Assembly: GCF_037027445.1 (NCBI RefSeq)
Contig: NZ_JBANDL010000002.1
Coordinates: forward strand, 4,844,001-4,908,000
DNA: 64,000 bases
DNA from: Lysobacter firmicutimachus
GTDB taxonomy: Bacteria; Pseudomonadota; Gammaproteobacteria; Xanthomonadales; Xanthomonadaceae
Reading direction: 5' to 3'
Under the pieces are notes generated by a model, which was not told the DNA's origin, did not search any database, and saw only the letters and a list, made by a program, of their open reading frames with translations. The position numbers were made by a program, and so were the translations under genes. Within the stretch, counting starts at the first letter, position 1; each line of letters opens with the position of its first letter. Positions 1 to 11,331 of the stretch are shown piece after piece.

Positions 1-375
1 TTGCGGCTCGACCATCTGATCCTGCGCGTCGCCGACCCGACGACGTCCGCCGAGTTCTACCAGCGCACGCTCGGGCTGATCGCCGAACGCGGGGAATCGC
101 CGTTTCTGGCCTTGCGCCTGAGCGAGGACTGCGTGATCGACCTGCTGCCGCAGGCGCCGCACGACCCCGCTCACCTCGCCCTGCACACCGACCGCGCGCG
201 ATTCGAGGCGGTGCGGGCGACATTGCGCGCGCTCGGCATCGCCCACGGCGGCGGCCCCTTCGTACGCGACGGCCGGGTCGCGGCGCAGTACGGCGCGCGC
301 GGCTGGGCCGACGCGCTGTACTTCCACGATTCCGACGGCCACAACATCGAGGTGCGGACCTATGAGCCCTGCTGA
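1..375 (+). CDS. VOC (glyoxalase/bleomycin-resistance fold) family protein
   Basis: The 124-residue product has the single-domain vicinal-oxygen-chelate pattern: an N-terminal LDHLILRVADP strand, FYQRTLGL helix and a C-terminal YFHDSDGHNIEVRTYEP strand whose His and Glu are typical metal-binding positions. The family includes glyoxalases, dioxygenases and drug-binding proteins, so the substrate is not known. The frame opens with TTG at the first base of the window, so a longer N-terminus outside cannot be excluded, although the domain already looks complete. Its end overlaps the next gene by 14 bases, suggesting co-transcription with the SDR oxidoreductase. Confidence 0.8.
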   Translation: MRLDHLILRVADPTTSAEFYQRTLGLIAERGESPFLALRLSEDCVIDLLPQAPHDPAHLALHTDRARFEAVRATLRALGIAHGGGPFVRDGRVAAQYGARGWADALYFHDSDGHNIEVRTYEPC

Positions 376-1165
376 AGACGCGGGCGCCGCGTCGGCCGGC
401 GCGCCGATCTATCCGGACCTGCGCGGCAAGTCCGCCGTGGTCACCGGCGGCTCGCGCGGCATCGGCGCGGCGACCGCGCTCGCCCTCGCCGGCCAGGGCA
501 TGCGCCTGACGATCGTCGGCCGCGACGAGGCCGCGCTGGCCGCCAGCCTGGCCGCGGTCCGCGCGGCCGGCGCCGACGCGATCGCGGTGCGCGCCGATTG
601 CGCGGACGCGGCGCAGACGCAGCGTATGCGCGACGAAGTGCTGGCCCGCTTCGGCGTACCGGACGGCGTGCTCGCCTTCGCCGGCGGCGGCAGCGGCAAA
701 CCGGTTCCGGTCCAGGATATCGACGAGCGCGACTGGCGATCGAGCCTCGACCACAACCTCACCGCGACCTTCCTGACCCTGCGCGCCTTCCTGCCCGGCC
801 TGCTCGAACGCGGTCGCGGCAGTCTGCTGACCATGGCCTCGGCCGGCGCGCGCGTCGCCGCCGGGGCACCGGCCGGCTATGCCGCGGCCAAGGCCGGAGT
901 CATCATGCTGACCCGTCATCTCGCCCAGGAAACCGGGCCGCGCGGCCTGCGCGTCAATTGCCTGTCGCCGTCGGCGGTGCTGACCGAGCGCACCCGCGCC
1001 CATCTGCCGCCCGAACGGCAAGCGCAGATGCGCGCGGCGTTCCCGCTGCGCCGGCTCGGCGAGCCCGAAGACGTCGCCAATGCCGCGGCCTTCCTGCTCA
1101 GCGCCGCTTCGTCCTGGATCACCGGGGTCGTGCTCGACGTCGCCGGCGGACGGGTGATGGTGTGA
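362..1165 (+). CDS. SDR family NAD(P)-dependent oxidoreductase
   Basis: The 267-residue protein is a classical short-chain dehydrogenase/reductase. It shows the cofactor motif TGGSRGIGAA near residue 30 (TGxxxGxG), a catalytic Ser in SAGARVAAGAP, the YAAAK catalytic Tyr/Lys motif near residue 172, and the C-terminal SSWITGVVLDVAGG strand common in FabG-like enzymes. The ATG overlaps the end of the VOC gene. The substrate cannot be read from sequence. The pairing suggests a small catabolic or detoxification unit. Confidence 0.9.
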   Translation: MSPAEDAGAASAGAPIYPDLRGKSAVVTGGSRGIGAATALALAGQGMRLTIVGRDEAALAASLAAVRAAGADAIAVRADCADAAQTQRMRDEVLARFGVPDGVLAFAGGGSGKPVPVQDIDERDWRSSLDHNLTATFLTLRAFLPGLLERGRGSLLTMASAGARVAAGAPAGYAAAKAGVIMLTRHLAQETGPRGLRVNCLSPSAVLTERTRAHLPPERQAQMRAAFPLRRLGEPEDVANAAAFLLSAASSWITGVVLDVAGGRVMV

Positions 1166-1167
1166 AA

Positions 1168-1195
1168 GCCGGCGCCCCGCAACGGCGGCGCCGGC
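1168..1195. terminator. Possible bidirectional terminator
   Basis: GCCGGCGCC and GGCGCCGGC form a perfect 9-bp stem between two convergent genes. There is no clear T-run, so the call rests on position and the stem. Confidence 0.4.
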
Positions 1196-1201
1196 GCCGG
1201 G

Positions 1202-1609
1202 TCAGGGTTGCTTGACCGCGTTGGAAGAGCTGTTGGCGACGTAGATGCTGGTGCAGTTTTCCTGGGTGTCGAAGGTGAATTCGATATAGGAATCGGCTTC
1301 GACGGCTTGCGCCGCCGATACCATGGCGGCGTTGTAGGTAATGCAGCGCACGTAGCGGCCGCCCGAGTTCTGCGCCTCGCAGACCGCACCCGCACTGCCC
1401 GTGCCGACGGCGCTGATGCCGCAACCGATCACCTGGTTGCCGTCGGCGCTGTTGCGTGCGGTACCGACCATGCCATAGGCGCGGAACGCATGGCCCTGGG
1501 GGTTGTTCTCCACTGTCACCGGCACGTTGGACTTCAGGCCGGCCTGGGCCGCGCCGCAGACCGCCACCAGCATCGCCGCGGCCAGCGCGGTCCGGATCGA
1601 ACGATTCAT
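1202..1609 (-). CDS. Small exported protein of unknown function
   Basis: The start at 1609 is preferred because GGAGGAAAC lies just upstream and a clean signal peptide follows (MNRSIRTALAAAMLVAVCGAAQA), predicting a mature protein of about 112 residues. The mature part contains four cysteines that could form disulfides and ends in a beta-like segment YIEFTFDTQENCTSIYVANSSS. The family is not recognised. The upstream in-frame extension is Arg-rich and looks non-coding. It converges on the SDR gene. Confidence 0.75.
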   Translation of the reverse strand: MNRSIRTALAAAMLVAVCGAAQAGLKSNVPVTVENNPQGHAFRAYGMVGTARNSADGNQVIGCGISAVGTGSAGAVCEAQNSGGRYVRCITYNAAMVSAAQAVEADSYIEFTFDTQENCTSIYVANSSSNAVKQP

Positions 1610-1839
1610 CGTGTTTCCTCCTTGAAAGCTCTCCGGGATGGAGAGCGTGCCGCACACTGGAGCATGCGTCCGCGACGGCCGCCATCGGCGTTTTCGACCC
1701 GTGCAACGGAATGCGGGTGGCGTCGCGCCATCGCCGAGGCGGCGGTCGCAGTCGCGAGGCTTGCGCAGGCGCGCAACCCGGTTCACCCTGCCGTTCCGCT
1801 ACGCCCGTGCCGGCGTCCGCATCGTTCCTCCGCCTTGCC

Positions 1840-2562
1840 ATGACCGATCTCGACGCCTACCTGCAACGCCACTACCGCTCGGCCGAACAACTGGCCGCCG
1901 CATGCGCGACGACACCGCAGACGCTGGCCGAGCTGGTCCGCCACCGGCTGGTGCCCGCGCCTTCGTATTCGGTTTGCGCGCAGGGCCGCCTGCATTCGGC
2001 GGCGTTCGGCGAGTTCGCCGACTGCGGCGCGCGCCCGGGCGATTATTTCCATCCCGGCAACGCGGCCTGGGTCGCGCTGGCCCTGCGGGTCTGCGACGAC
2101 CGCCCCATGCAGGCGGCGCAGGACGAATTGCAGGCGCGGTTCCGCTCCGGCTATGCCGCGGCCCTGCGCGACTGCGACCGCCGCATCGGCCGCTTGCGCG
2201 ATGCCTTCGACGACAATGGCGAACCGATCGCCGCCGGGCTCGATGCGCGCACCGCCGAGGCGTGGGCGGCGCTCGTCGATGGCATCTACAGCCTGTGCGT
2301 GGCCGATCCCTCTTCGGAGCGCGCGATCGCCGAGAAGGAAGTGCTGCAGGAAACGCTGACCGCCCTGCACGCCGACCCGGCCGCGTCGACGTGGCCGGAC
2401 CAGGAAAAGGCCCGCGTGCGCGGACTGATCGATCGCTATGCCGACGCAGCGATGCCGTTCTCGCCCTTGGAGTACCCGCGCAGCAGCCGCAAACGGCTGG
2501 TCGAGGATTTCCGCGCCGCACTGGGAGCCCGAGGAGCCGATTCGCCGCACGACGGCGGTTGA
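1840..2562 (+). CDS. DUF6058-like protein
   Basis: The 240-residue protein begins MTDLDAYLQRHYRSAEQLAA. Its first part resembles a short helical recognition module, followed by Y-x-S-V and FHPGNAAW segments that I associate with DUF6058 proteins, some of which occur in natural-product loci. This family assignment is from memory of the pattern and the function is unknown. The ATG at 1840 was chosen because the longer frame upstream has atypical composition and overlaps the promoter of the divergent exported protein. Confidence 0.65.
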   Translation: MTDLDAYLQRHYRSAEQLAAACATTPQTLAELVRHRLVPAPSYSVCAQGRLHSAAFGEFADCGARPGDYFHPGNAAWVALALRVCDDRPMQAAQDELQARFRSGYAAALRDCDRRIGRLRDAFDDNGEPIAAGLDARTAEAWAALVDGIYSLCVADPSSERAIAEKEVLQETLTALHADPAASTWPDQEKARVRGLIDRYADAAMPFSPLEYPRSSRKRLVEDFRAALGARGADSPHDGG

Positions 2563-2660
2563 GTCGGCCCCGGCTGGCGCGCAATCCGGCCGGCGCGGTC
2601 GCGTTGTCCGTTTGCTACTCTGCCGGGCACTCCATCTCCTCCATCGCGGGTTCTGTCGCC

Positions 2661-3068
2661 ATGGCCGAGCACCCGGAAGTCGCCGCCGCCATCGTCGCCC
2701 GCCTCTCGGCGATCTGCCTGGGCCTGCCGGAGGCCTGGCAAGAACGCGCCTGGACCGGCACGCGCTGGATGGTCGGCAAGAAGAACTTCGCCCACGTGGT
2801 CGCCATCGCCGAAGGCTGGCCGCCGGCCTATGCCCAGGCCGCCGGGCATCCCGGCCCGCTGACGGTGCTGACGTTCCGCCTGCCGCAGGCGCGCGCGGAC
2901 GCGCCGCGCTTCAGGCGCGCCCCGTTTTTCCGCCCGGTATGGTTCGCCAACCTCGTCGGCCTCGCCCTGGACGCCGGCACCGACTGGGACGAAGTCGCCG
3001 ATCTGCTGGCCGAAAGCTACTGCGTGCTGGCGCCAAAGAAGTTGGCGGCGATGGTGGATCGCGGCTGA
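2661..3068 (+). CDS. MmcQ/YjbR family protein
   Basis: The 135-residue product has the CyaY-like YjbR fold pattern: a short acidic helix (RLSAICLGLPEAWQERAW), a W-MVGKKNFAHVV strand where family members carry a conserved F-x-V segment, and a C-terminal LLAESYCVLAPKKL helix. Members are described as MmcQ/YjbR DNA-binding-like proteins, with little functional data. It follows the DUF6058-like gene by about 100 bases. Confidence 0.75.
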   Translation: MAEHPEVAAAIVARLSAICLGLPEAWQERAWTGTRWMVGKKNFAHVVAIAEGWPPAYAQAAGHPGPLTVLTFRLPQARADAPRFRRAPFFRPVWFANLVGLALDAGTDWDEVADLLAESYCVLAPKKLAAMVDRG

Positions 3069-3199
3069 GTCCGCTGCGGCTCGCGCGGACCGCCTCCGCG
3101 CCATCGCACACAGGCGATGGCTTTTCCGTTCACATGACGATATTCGACCGTACCGAACCGGCCGGCACAAGCCGGCTCGGCACAGGCGAGGCTGGAACG

Positions 3200-3223
3200 G
3201 ACCGGCTGCGGTTGCAGCCGGTC
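3200..3223. terminator. Bidirectional terminator hairpin
   Basis: GACCGGCTGC and GCAGCCGGTC make a perfect 10-bp stem with a GGTT loop, placed between the convergent YjbR-like gene and the secreted repeat protein. Confidence 0.5.
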
Positions 3224-3258
3224 GTACCGATGGGGCTACAGCGTCGGGCTGCGGGTGT

Positions 3259-5058
3259 TCATCGCCCCGGCGGCGTCGCCACCGCAGCGTCCCAGTCCAA
3301 TACGTACCACCACCAGTCGTTGTGCACGCCGCCATAGCTGCCGACGAAGTTGGGGATCTTGCCCAGCCAGTACAGATGCCAGCCGCGGTCGGCGGCGGCG
3401 TGGCCATCGGGGAAGCTGCAGCGCGGCCCGCCCCATTTGCTGCAGTCGTTGGTCGTGGTCGCGCCGGTCAGGTCGGGATAACGCTCCCAGTCGTCGCAGG
3501 TATTGGTCTCGCGGTGCGGGTTGGTGTAGTCGTAGCCCCACCAGTTGTTGACCGGATCGAACGTCGGCGCGTTGAGGCTGCCGTGGATGTTGCCGCAGGC
3601 CGCGGTGCCGACGTCGAAACCGCGCATGGTGAAGCGCTCCAGCGGATTCGGGCCCGGCATCGACGCGGGCGGCGGGCCGTACGTGTTGCGCCACTGGTCG
3701 GCGAAACGATGCTGCATCGTGCCCTCGACGCGATGGCCCATGTCCTCGAGCATGCGCTCGGGCTCGCGTTCGTAATTGAAGCCCATGATGTTGAGCTTGA
3801 CGTTGCATCCGGTCAGCGTGTGCGGAATCGGATCGCCGTTGGTGTCGAAGGCGCCGGGGCCGGTCATGTTGGCCTCCCAGTAGCCGAAGTACGGCCCGCC
3901 CCACAGCCACAGTTCGTCGATCTCATAGCGATTGGCGCGCTCGCACACACCGTAGTCGCGCAACGCGGCGACGTAGTCGAAATCCTCTTCGCGCGGGCAA
4001 CTGTCCGGCTCGTCGGCCAGGCAGCGCTGATAGCGTTCGTCGGTGTAGACCGGGTTGCGGGTGCGCGGCGGGAACGCGTCCAGGCGCAGGTGCTCGGCGA
4101 TGGTGTACTGCACGACCTGGTCGCTGGCCTGCTCGATGAACTCGATGTACTGCTGCTCCAGCACGCGCGGGTCGCGCCAGCCCATCGCCTGGTTCAGCGG
4201 CTGATCGATGCGCTGGCCGTTCAGGCGGTACTCGATGGTCGGGTTGTATTCGATCACCATCACCCGCTTGTGGATCGGCTCGTCGACGCGCGCGTTCGGT
4301 GAGCGGCCGACGCCGGCGAACAGGCCGCTGATGTTCTCCCAGGTGTTCCAGTTCGGCTCGGTTCGGCGCAGCACCTGGTTGCCGCAGACCACGAACTGCC
4401 GCAGTTTGCCGTCCTGGTACAGGGCCGAGTGGAACGACGTGATCGGGCTCTCCGAACCGCAGGCGCCGTGCACCACCGAACTGATGTCCTCCCATGCCGG
4501 CCAGCCGCCGGCGGCGGTCTGGGTACGCCGGTAGAGGCTGCCGCCGCGGACCAGGAACTGGCGCTGCAATCCGTCGCCATAGACCGCAACCGAGAACGAG
4601 GCGATCCGGCCGTCGCCGGTGCCGGAAAAGGCGCTGTCGATGTTTTCCCAGGCCTGCCAGGTGTCGGTGCCGGCCTGGATGCGGCGATAGACGCGACCGC
4701 CGCGGGTCAGGAACTGGCGCAGCAGGCCGTCGTTGTAGCGCTCGGCGTCGAAGGCGGTGATTTCGCCGGAACCGACCAGGCGGCTGCCGTTGAACGCGGC
4801 GGAGATGTTCTGCCAGTCGTTCCAGTTCGGCTCGGTGCGCAGGTAGATGCGGCCGTTCTTGACCAAGTACTGGCGTTGCAGGCCGTCGGCGTACACCGCC
4901 GGCGCGAACGAGGACAGGGTGGCCCGGTCCTGCGCAGCAGCCGGAGCGGTCAGCCCGGCGCAGGCCAGGGCCAATGCCGCGGCGATGGCAGGCGCACGGC
5001 GGCGGCGATGCGACGTATCGGCCGCGGGAGCGGGGGCGGGTGAAGGCTTGAGACTCAT
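3259..5058 (-). CDS. Secreted protein with four lectin/beta-propeller-like repeats and an unknown C-terminal domain
   Basis: The 599-residue protein starts at 5058 with an Arg-rich n-region and Ala-rich signal peptide ending near residue 42 (APAAAQ). Residues about 47-250 hold four repeats of about 50 residues, each with the pattern xxSF-x-Y-DGLxRQFLxxGGxxYRRT-xx-W-x-WENIS, like tectonin or PLL-type sugar-binding propellers. Residues about 255-599 are rich in Trp and aromatics, contain several Cys that could pair, and match no family I recognise. Segments such as EHLRLDAFPPRTRNP and HNDWWWYVLDWD are distinctive. An extracellular carbohydrate-binding or hydrolytic role is an inference. Confidence 0.75.
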   Translation of the reverse strand: MSLKPSPAPAPAADTSHRRRRAPAIAAALALACAGLTAPAAAQDRATLSSFAPAVYADGLQRQYLVKNGRIYLRTEPNWNDWQNISAAFNGSRLVGSGEITAFDAERYNDGLLRQFLTRGGRVYRRIQAGTDTWQAWENIDSAFSGTGDGRIASFSVAVYGDGLQRQFLVRGGSLYRRTQTAAGGWPAWEDISSVVHGACGSESPITSFHSALYQDGKLRQFVVCGNQVLRRTEPNWNTWENISGLFAGVGRSPNARVDEPIHKRVMVIEYNPTIEYRLNGQRIDQPLNQAMGWRDPRVLEQQYIEFIEQASDQVVQYTIAEHLRLDAFPPRTRNPVYTDERYQRCLADEPDSCPREEDFDYVAALRDYGVCERANRYEIDELWLWGGPYFGYWEANMTGPGAFDTNGDPIPHTLTGCNVKLNIMGFNYEREPERMLEDMGHRVEGTMQHRFADQWRNTYGPPPASMPGPNPLERFTMRGFDVGTAACGNIHGSLNAPTFDPVNNWWGYDYTNPHRETNTCDDWERYPDLTGATTTNDCSKWGGPRCSFPDGHAAADRGWHLYWLGKIPNFVGSYGGVHNDWWWYVLDWDAAVATPPGR

Positions 5059-5300
5059 GATCGTGACTCCTCGATGTGGACGACCGCGGCCTCCAGCCGC
5101 GGCATCGAGGGGTACGAGCGCAGGCGCCGGAACCTGACATGGCGATCGCGAGGCCGCTCTCTGCCCCACAGGAGGCAGGAGCGGCGCGAGCCGCGGCCGC
5201 GATGCATCCGCCGCGGCGCCATTGCCGGGAGCCGACGGGGTCACCAGCCATCGGCGTTGCCGCGCGATCGGCCGCAACGCGGTCGCGGCTGGCGCCGCTC
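5059..5300. other. Intergenic region with two short palindromic repeats
   Basis: This gap holds two degenerate copies of the short extragenic repeat found throughout the window (GGAGCGGCGCGAGCCGCG near 5173 and GGTCGCGGCTGGCGCCGCTCC near 5281). No supported gene is seen. Confidence 0.5.
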
Positions 5301-7832
<2,532 letters not shown>

Positions 7833-7946
7833 GGGGTGGGCAGCGATACGCGAATCGGGGGACCGTGCCGCAGGCAACGCGTTGCCGCGCCGCAAGCGGC
7901 CATCCGCCCTGCCCGATCCGCCCGCCACGGACGACGCGACGTCGAC

Positions 7947-8594
7947 TCAGTCGGCCAAGCGGTCGCGCAACCACGCCCGCGCCGCGGCCCAGTCGCGATA
8001 CACCGTGCGCTCTTCCAGCGCCAGCAATCGCGCGACCTCGGCCACGCTCAGGCCGGCGAAGCAACGCAACTCCACCACTTGCGCCAGCCGCGGCTGCAGG
8101 CGCTCCAGGGCCCGCAGCGCCTCGTCCAAGGCCGGCAGCGTGGTGTCCTGCGCCATCGGCAGATCCATCGCGCACAGGAACTGGTCGCGCTTCCAGCCGC
8201 CGCCGTGCTTGTCGCATGCGGCCCGCCGGGCACGATCGACCAGCAACTGACGCATGATCCGCGCCGCGGTGTTGAACAGATGCCGGCGATCGTCGAAACG
8301 CGGCGCCCGTTCGGCGTCGAGCAAACGCAGCCATACATCGTGAACCAGCGCCGTCGGCTGCAAGGTGTCGTGACCGCGATGGCCGCTCAGCTCGCGCCGC
8401 GCCATCGCGCGCAGCTCGCGGTAGACATGGGGCAGCAGCGCATCCAGCGCCTGCCGGTCTCCGCCGCTCCAACGCTGCAGGCAGCGAGTGACCTCGTGCT
8501 GCGCCGGGTCCGCAGTCGCCGGCGCCTGCTCCGGGTCCCACGCCCGTTCCGCGCCGCTGTTGGCTTCTCGCACTGGTGTTTCCACCCGGTCCAT
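7947..8594 (-). CDS. ECF-family RNA polymerase sigma factor (kinase-associated type)
   Basis: The 215-residue protein has the sigma region 2 pattern LPHVYRELRAMARREL...DTLQPTALVHDVWLRLL and RHLFNTAARIMRQLLVDRARR, and region 4 LRCFAGLSVAEVARLLALEERTVYRDWAAARAWL, matching the TIGR02999-type ECF factors (group ECF43 in published classifications). These are typically paired with Ser/Thr kinases rather than anti-sigma factors. The kinase gene lies 114 bases downstream on the same strand, which supports that model. The target promoters are not known. Confidence 0.9.
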   Translation of the reverse strand: MDRVETPVREANSGAERAWDPEQAPATADPAQHEVTRCLQRWSGGDRQALDALLPHVYRELRAMARRELSGHRGHDTLQPTALVHDVWLRLLDAERAPRFDDRRHLFNTAARIMRQLLVDRARRAACDKHGGGWKRDQFLCAMDLPMAQDTTLPALDEALRALERLQPRLAQVVELRCFAGLSVAEVARLLALEERTVYRDWAAARAWLRDRLAD

Positions 8595-8737
8595 GGGCGC
8601 ATCTCCGACTGGTCCTTAGGCCAGAACGCGAATCGCGCGGCATGGCGGCCGTCGGCGCGATGCCGACTCGGCCGCATCGGCACAGTGCCCGCGCGGCGGC
8701 TGGGTATAGTGCAAGAAATCGTCGATGGAGCCGCCGC

Positions 8738-9508
8738 ATGTGGGATCCGGACAAATACCTCGATTTCGCCGACCTGCGCGGGCGACCGTTCTTCGATCTG
8801 ATCGGGCGCATCCGCGCCGAGCGGCCGCGGCGGGTGGTCGACCTGGGCTGCGGGCCGGGCAACCTGACTCTGGCCCTGGCCGCGCGCTGGCCGCAAGCGG
8901 TGCTGGAAGCCAGCGACAGTTCGCTGGAGATGGTGCAGGCCGCGCGCGCGGCCGGGGTCGCCGCCGAACGGCTCGATGTGCGCGATTGGCGGGCCCAGGC
9001 CGATACCGACGTGGTCGTGTCCAATGCGGTGCTGCAATGGGTGCCGGAACATCGCGAGCTGCTGCGGCGTTGGGCGCGCGAACTGCCGCGCGGCGCCTGG
9101 CTGGCGGTGCAGATGCCGGGCAACTTCGACGCGCCCTCGCACCGGCTGGTGCGCGAACTGGCCTCCGCTCCGGCCTGGGCCTCGCAGTTGGACGGGCTGG
9201 CGTTGCGCGGCGACGGCACGGTCGATGCGCCGCGCGATTACGCCGAATTGCTGGCCGATGCCGGTTGCGAGGTCGATGCCTGGGAAACCACCTATGTACA
9301 GCGCCTCAGCGGCGCCGACGCGGTGCTGGAGTGGATCAGCGGCACCGCGTTGCGGCCGATCCGCAACGCCCTGGACGACGCCGGCTGGCAACGCTTCCGC
9401 GACCAACTCGCGCCGCGCCTGCGCGCGGCCTATCCCGCGCGCGCCGACGGCAGCACCTGGTTCGAGTTCAGGCGCGTGTTCGCGGTCGCACGCACCGGCG
9501 CGGACTGA
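8738..9508 (+). CDS. tam: Trans-aconitate 2-methyltransferase
   Basis: The 256-residue SAM-dependent methyltransferase starts MWDPDKYLDFADLRGRPFFDL, characteristic of Tam, and has the SAM motif VVDLGCGPGNLT, then ASDSSLEMV, and VVSNAVLQWVPEH. Tam methyl-esterifies trans-aconitate formed spontaneously from the citrate-cycle intermediate cis-aconitate. Length and motifs fit the family from end to end. It is divergent from the ECF sigma gene. Confidence 0.9.
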   Translation: MWDPDKYLDFADLRGRPFFDLIGRIRAERPRRVVDLGCGPGNLTLALAARWPQAVLEASDSSLEMVQAARAAGVAAERLDVRDWRAQADTDVVVSNAVLQWVPEHRELLRRWARELPRGAWLAVQMPGNFDAPSHRLVRELASAPAWASQLDGLALRGDGTVDAPRDYAELLADAGCEVDAWETTYVQRLSGADAVLEWISGTALRPIRNALDDAGWQRFRDQLAPRLRAAYPARADGSTWFEFRRVFAVARTGAD

Positions 9509-9562
9509 GCGCGCGCGGCGGCCTATGATGGCGGCTCCCGCCTGCCCCGCCCGGAGCCGCCG

Positions 9563-10606
9563 ATGAAGCCCGCTGTCCGTCGCCGTTGTCTCGCCCTGAT
9601 GCTGGCACCGACCGTGTGGCTGGGCCTGGCCCACGCCGCGGGACCCGCGCCGGTGCGGCCGGTGCTGGTGATCCACGGCGGCGCCGGAGTGATCCGCGCC
9701 GGCATGGACCGCGCCGAGGAAGACGCCGCGCGCGCCGCTCTGGCGCAGGCGCTGCGCGCCGGCCAGGCCGAGCTCGCCGCGGGCAAGCCTGCGCTGGACG
9801 CGGTGGTCGCGGCGATCACCGTGCTCGAGGATGCGCCGATGTTCAACGCCGGCCGCGGCGCGGTGTTCACCCACGACGGCAAGAACGAGCTCGACGCGGC
9901 GCTCATGGACGGCAGCGGCCGCCGCGCCGGCGCCATCGCCGGCGTGCACCGGGTCAAGAATCCCATCGTGCTGGCGCGCGCGGTGATGGACAAGTCCAGA
10001 CACGTGATGATGGTCGGCGACGGCGCCGAAGCCTTCGCCCGCGAACAGGGCCTGCCCCTGGTCGATCCGTCGTATTTCCGCACCGAGAAGCGCTGGCAGC
10101 AATTGCAGAAGGCGCTCAAGGAAGAAGCCGCCGGCCAGGCTCACGCCGACGTCGAAACCGCCAAGCATTTCGGCACCGTCGGCGCGGTCGCGCTCGACGC
10201 CCAGGGCCGGCTCGCCGCCGGCACCTCGACCGGCGGCATGACCAACAAACGCTACGGCCGGGTCGGCGATTCGCCGATCATCGGCTCCGGCACCTATGCC
10301 GATGCGCGCTGCGCGGTGTCCGGCACCGGCTGGGGCGAGTACTACATCCGCGCCGTCGCCGCCCACGACATCTGCGCGCGCGTCGCCTACGGCAAACAGG
10401 ACCTGCGCGAAGCGGCCGAGTCGGTGATCAATCGCGAGATTCCCGCCGCCGGCGGCAACGGCGGCGCGATCGTGCTCGGCGCCGACGGCCGCTTCGCCCT
10501 GCCGTTCAATACCGAGGGCATGTACCGCGGCTGGATCGACGCCAAGGGCGAACCGCAGGTGGCGCTGTTCAAGGACGACGAACTGGCCGGCCCGGCAGCC
10601 GACTGA
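9563..10606 (+). CDS. iaaA: Isoaspartyl peptidase/plant-type L-asparaginase (Ntn hydrolase)
   Basis: The 347-residue precursor has a signal peptide (RRCLALMLAPTVWLGLAHA) and then VLVIHGGAGVIRAGM, the hallmark N-terminal strand. Autocleavage is expected before the Thr of HFGTVGAVALD, which becomes the N-terminal nucleophile of the beta subunit. GTSTGGMTNKRYGRVGDSPIIGSGTYAD is the family signature. It hydrolyses isoaspartyl dipeptides and asparagine. The signal peptide implies a periplasmic form, whereas E. coli IaaA lacks one. Confidence 0.93.
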   Translation: MKPAVRRRCLALMLAPTVWLGLAHAAGPAPVRPVLVIHGGAGVIRAGMDRAEEDAARAALAQALRAGQAELAAGKPALDAVVAAITVLEDAPMFNAGRGAVFTHDGKNELDAALMDGSGRRAGAIAGVHRVKNPIVLARAVMDKSRHVMMVGDGAEAFAREQGLPLVDPSYFRTEKRWQQLQKALKEEAAGQAHADVETAKHFGTVGAVALDAQGRLAAGTSTGGMTNKRYGRVGDSPIIGSGTYADARCAVSGTGWGEYYIRAVAAHDICARVAYGKQDLREAAESVINREIPAAGGNGGAIVLGADGRFALPFNTEGMYRGWIDAKGEPQVALFKDDELAGPAAD

Positions 10607-10642
10607 GCGCGGCCGCGCCGGCGACGACGCGACGAGGTTCGC

Positions 10643-11239
10643 TCAAGCCGGCAGCGCCGCCTGCGCCACCAGGGCCTCGACCTCGGCGCGCCACCCAGCG
10701 CGTTGCGCTTCGTCGCTGGCCGCCACCGGCCCGTACATGCGCCGGATCACGCTGTCGACGCCGCACAGGCCGAACACGCAGCGCGCCCAGATCGCCTGCA
10801 AGGGGTCGCCGAACACCGCGGCCTCGCGCTCGGCCGGCGTGTTGGACGTGTTGAACACCAAGGCATGACGCGCGCGCAGCAGCCCGGTCGGCACACCGTC
10901 CCAGGACGTGCCGACCGGGTAGCCGTAGGCGGTATCGAGACGGAACACGCGGTCGATCCAGCCTTTCAGGATCGCCGGCGGTTGTCCCCACCAGTTCGGG
11001 TGGAAGATCAGGATCAGATCGGCCCGAGCCAGTTCGGCGCAATGGCGTTCGACCAGGGCGTCGTCGGAGGCGGTGTTGCCGCTCTCGCCGGTTCGCTGCA
11101 CCGGATCGAAACCCTCCGCGTACAGATCGTGCCAGTCGATCGCATACCCATGCGCCTGCAAAATGCCGCGCGCGGCGTCGGCGAGGGCATGGCTGAAGCT
11201 GGCCGGACTGGGATGGGCGACGACGAGACTGGCGTGCAT
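10643..11239 (-). CDS. Flavodoxin-fold NAD(P)H-dependent oxidoreductase
   Basis: The 198-residue product starts with VVAHPSPASFSHALADAA and has IFHPNWWGQPPAILKGWIDRVF, both diagnostic of the NQO/KefF/MdaB-type flavodoxin-like fold that binds FMN or FAD at the first loop. Likely activity is two-electron quinone reduction. It converges with iaaA, whose stop is 36 bases away. Confidence 0.88.
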   Translation of the reverse strand: MHASLVVAHPSPASFSHALADAARGILQAHGYAIDWHDLYAEGFDPVQRTGESGNTASDDALVERHCAELARADLILIFHPNWWGQPPAILKGWIDRVFRLDTAYGYPVGTSWDGVPTGLLRARHALVFNTSNTPAEREAAVFGDPLQAIWARCVFGLCGVDSVIRRMYGPVAASDEAQRAGWRAEVEALVAQAALPA

Positions 11240-11331
11240 GGCGGGCGCGGGCGACGAGGGAGCTCGAACCTAGCCGGATCGGCGACCGTCGCGCCAGCGA
11301 CAGCTGTCATATCGAACGCCTGCAGCGGCGC

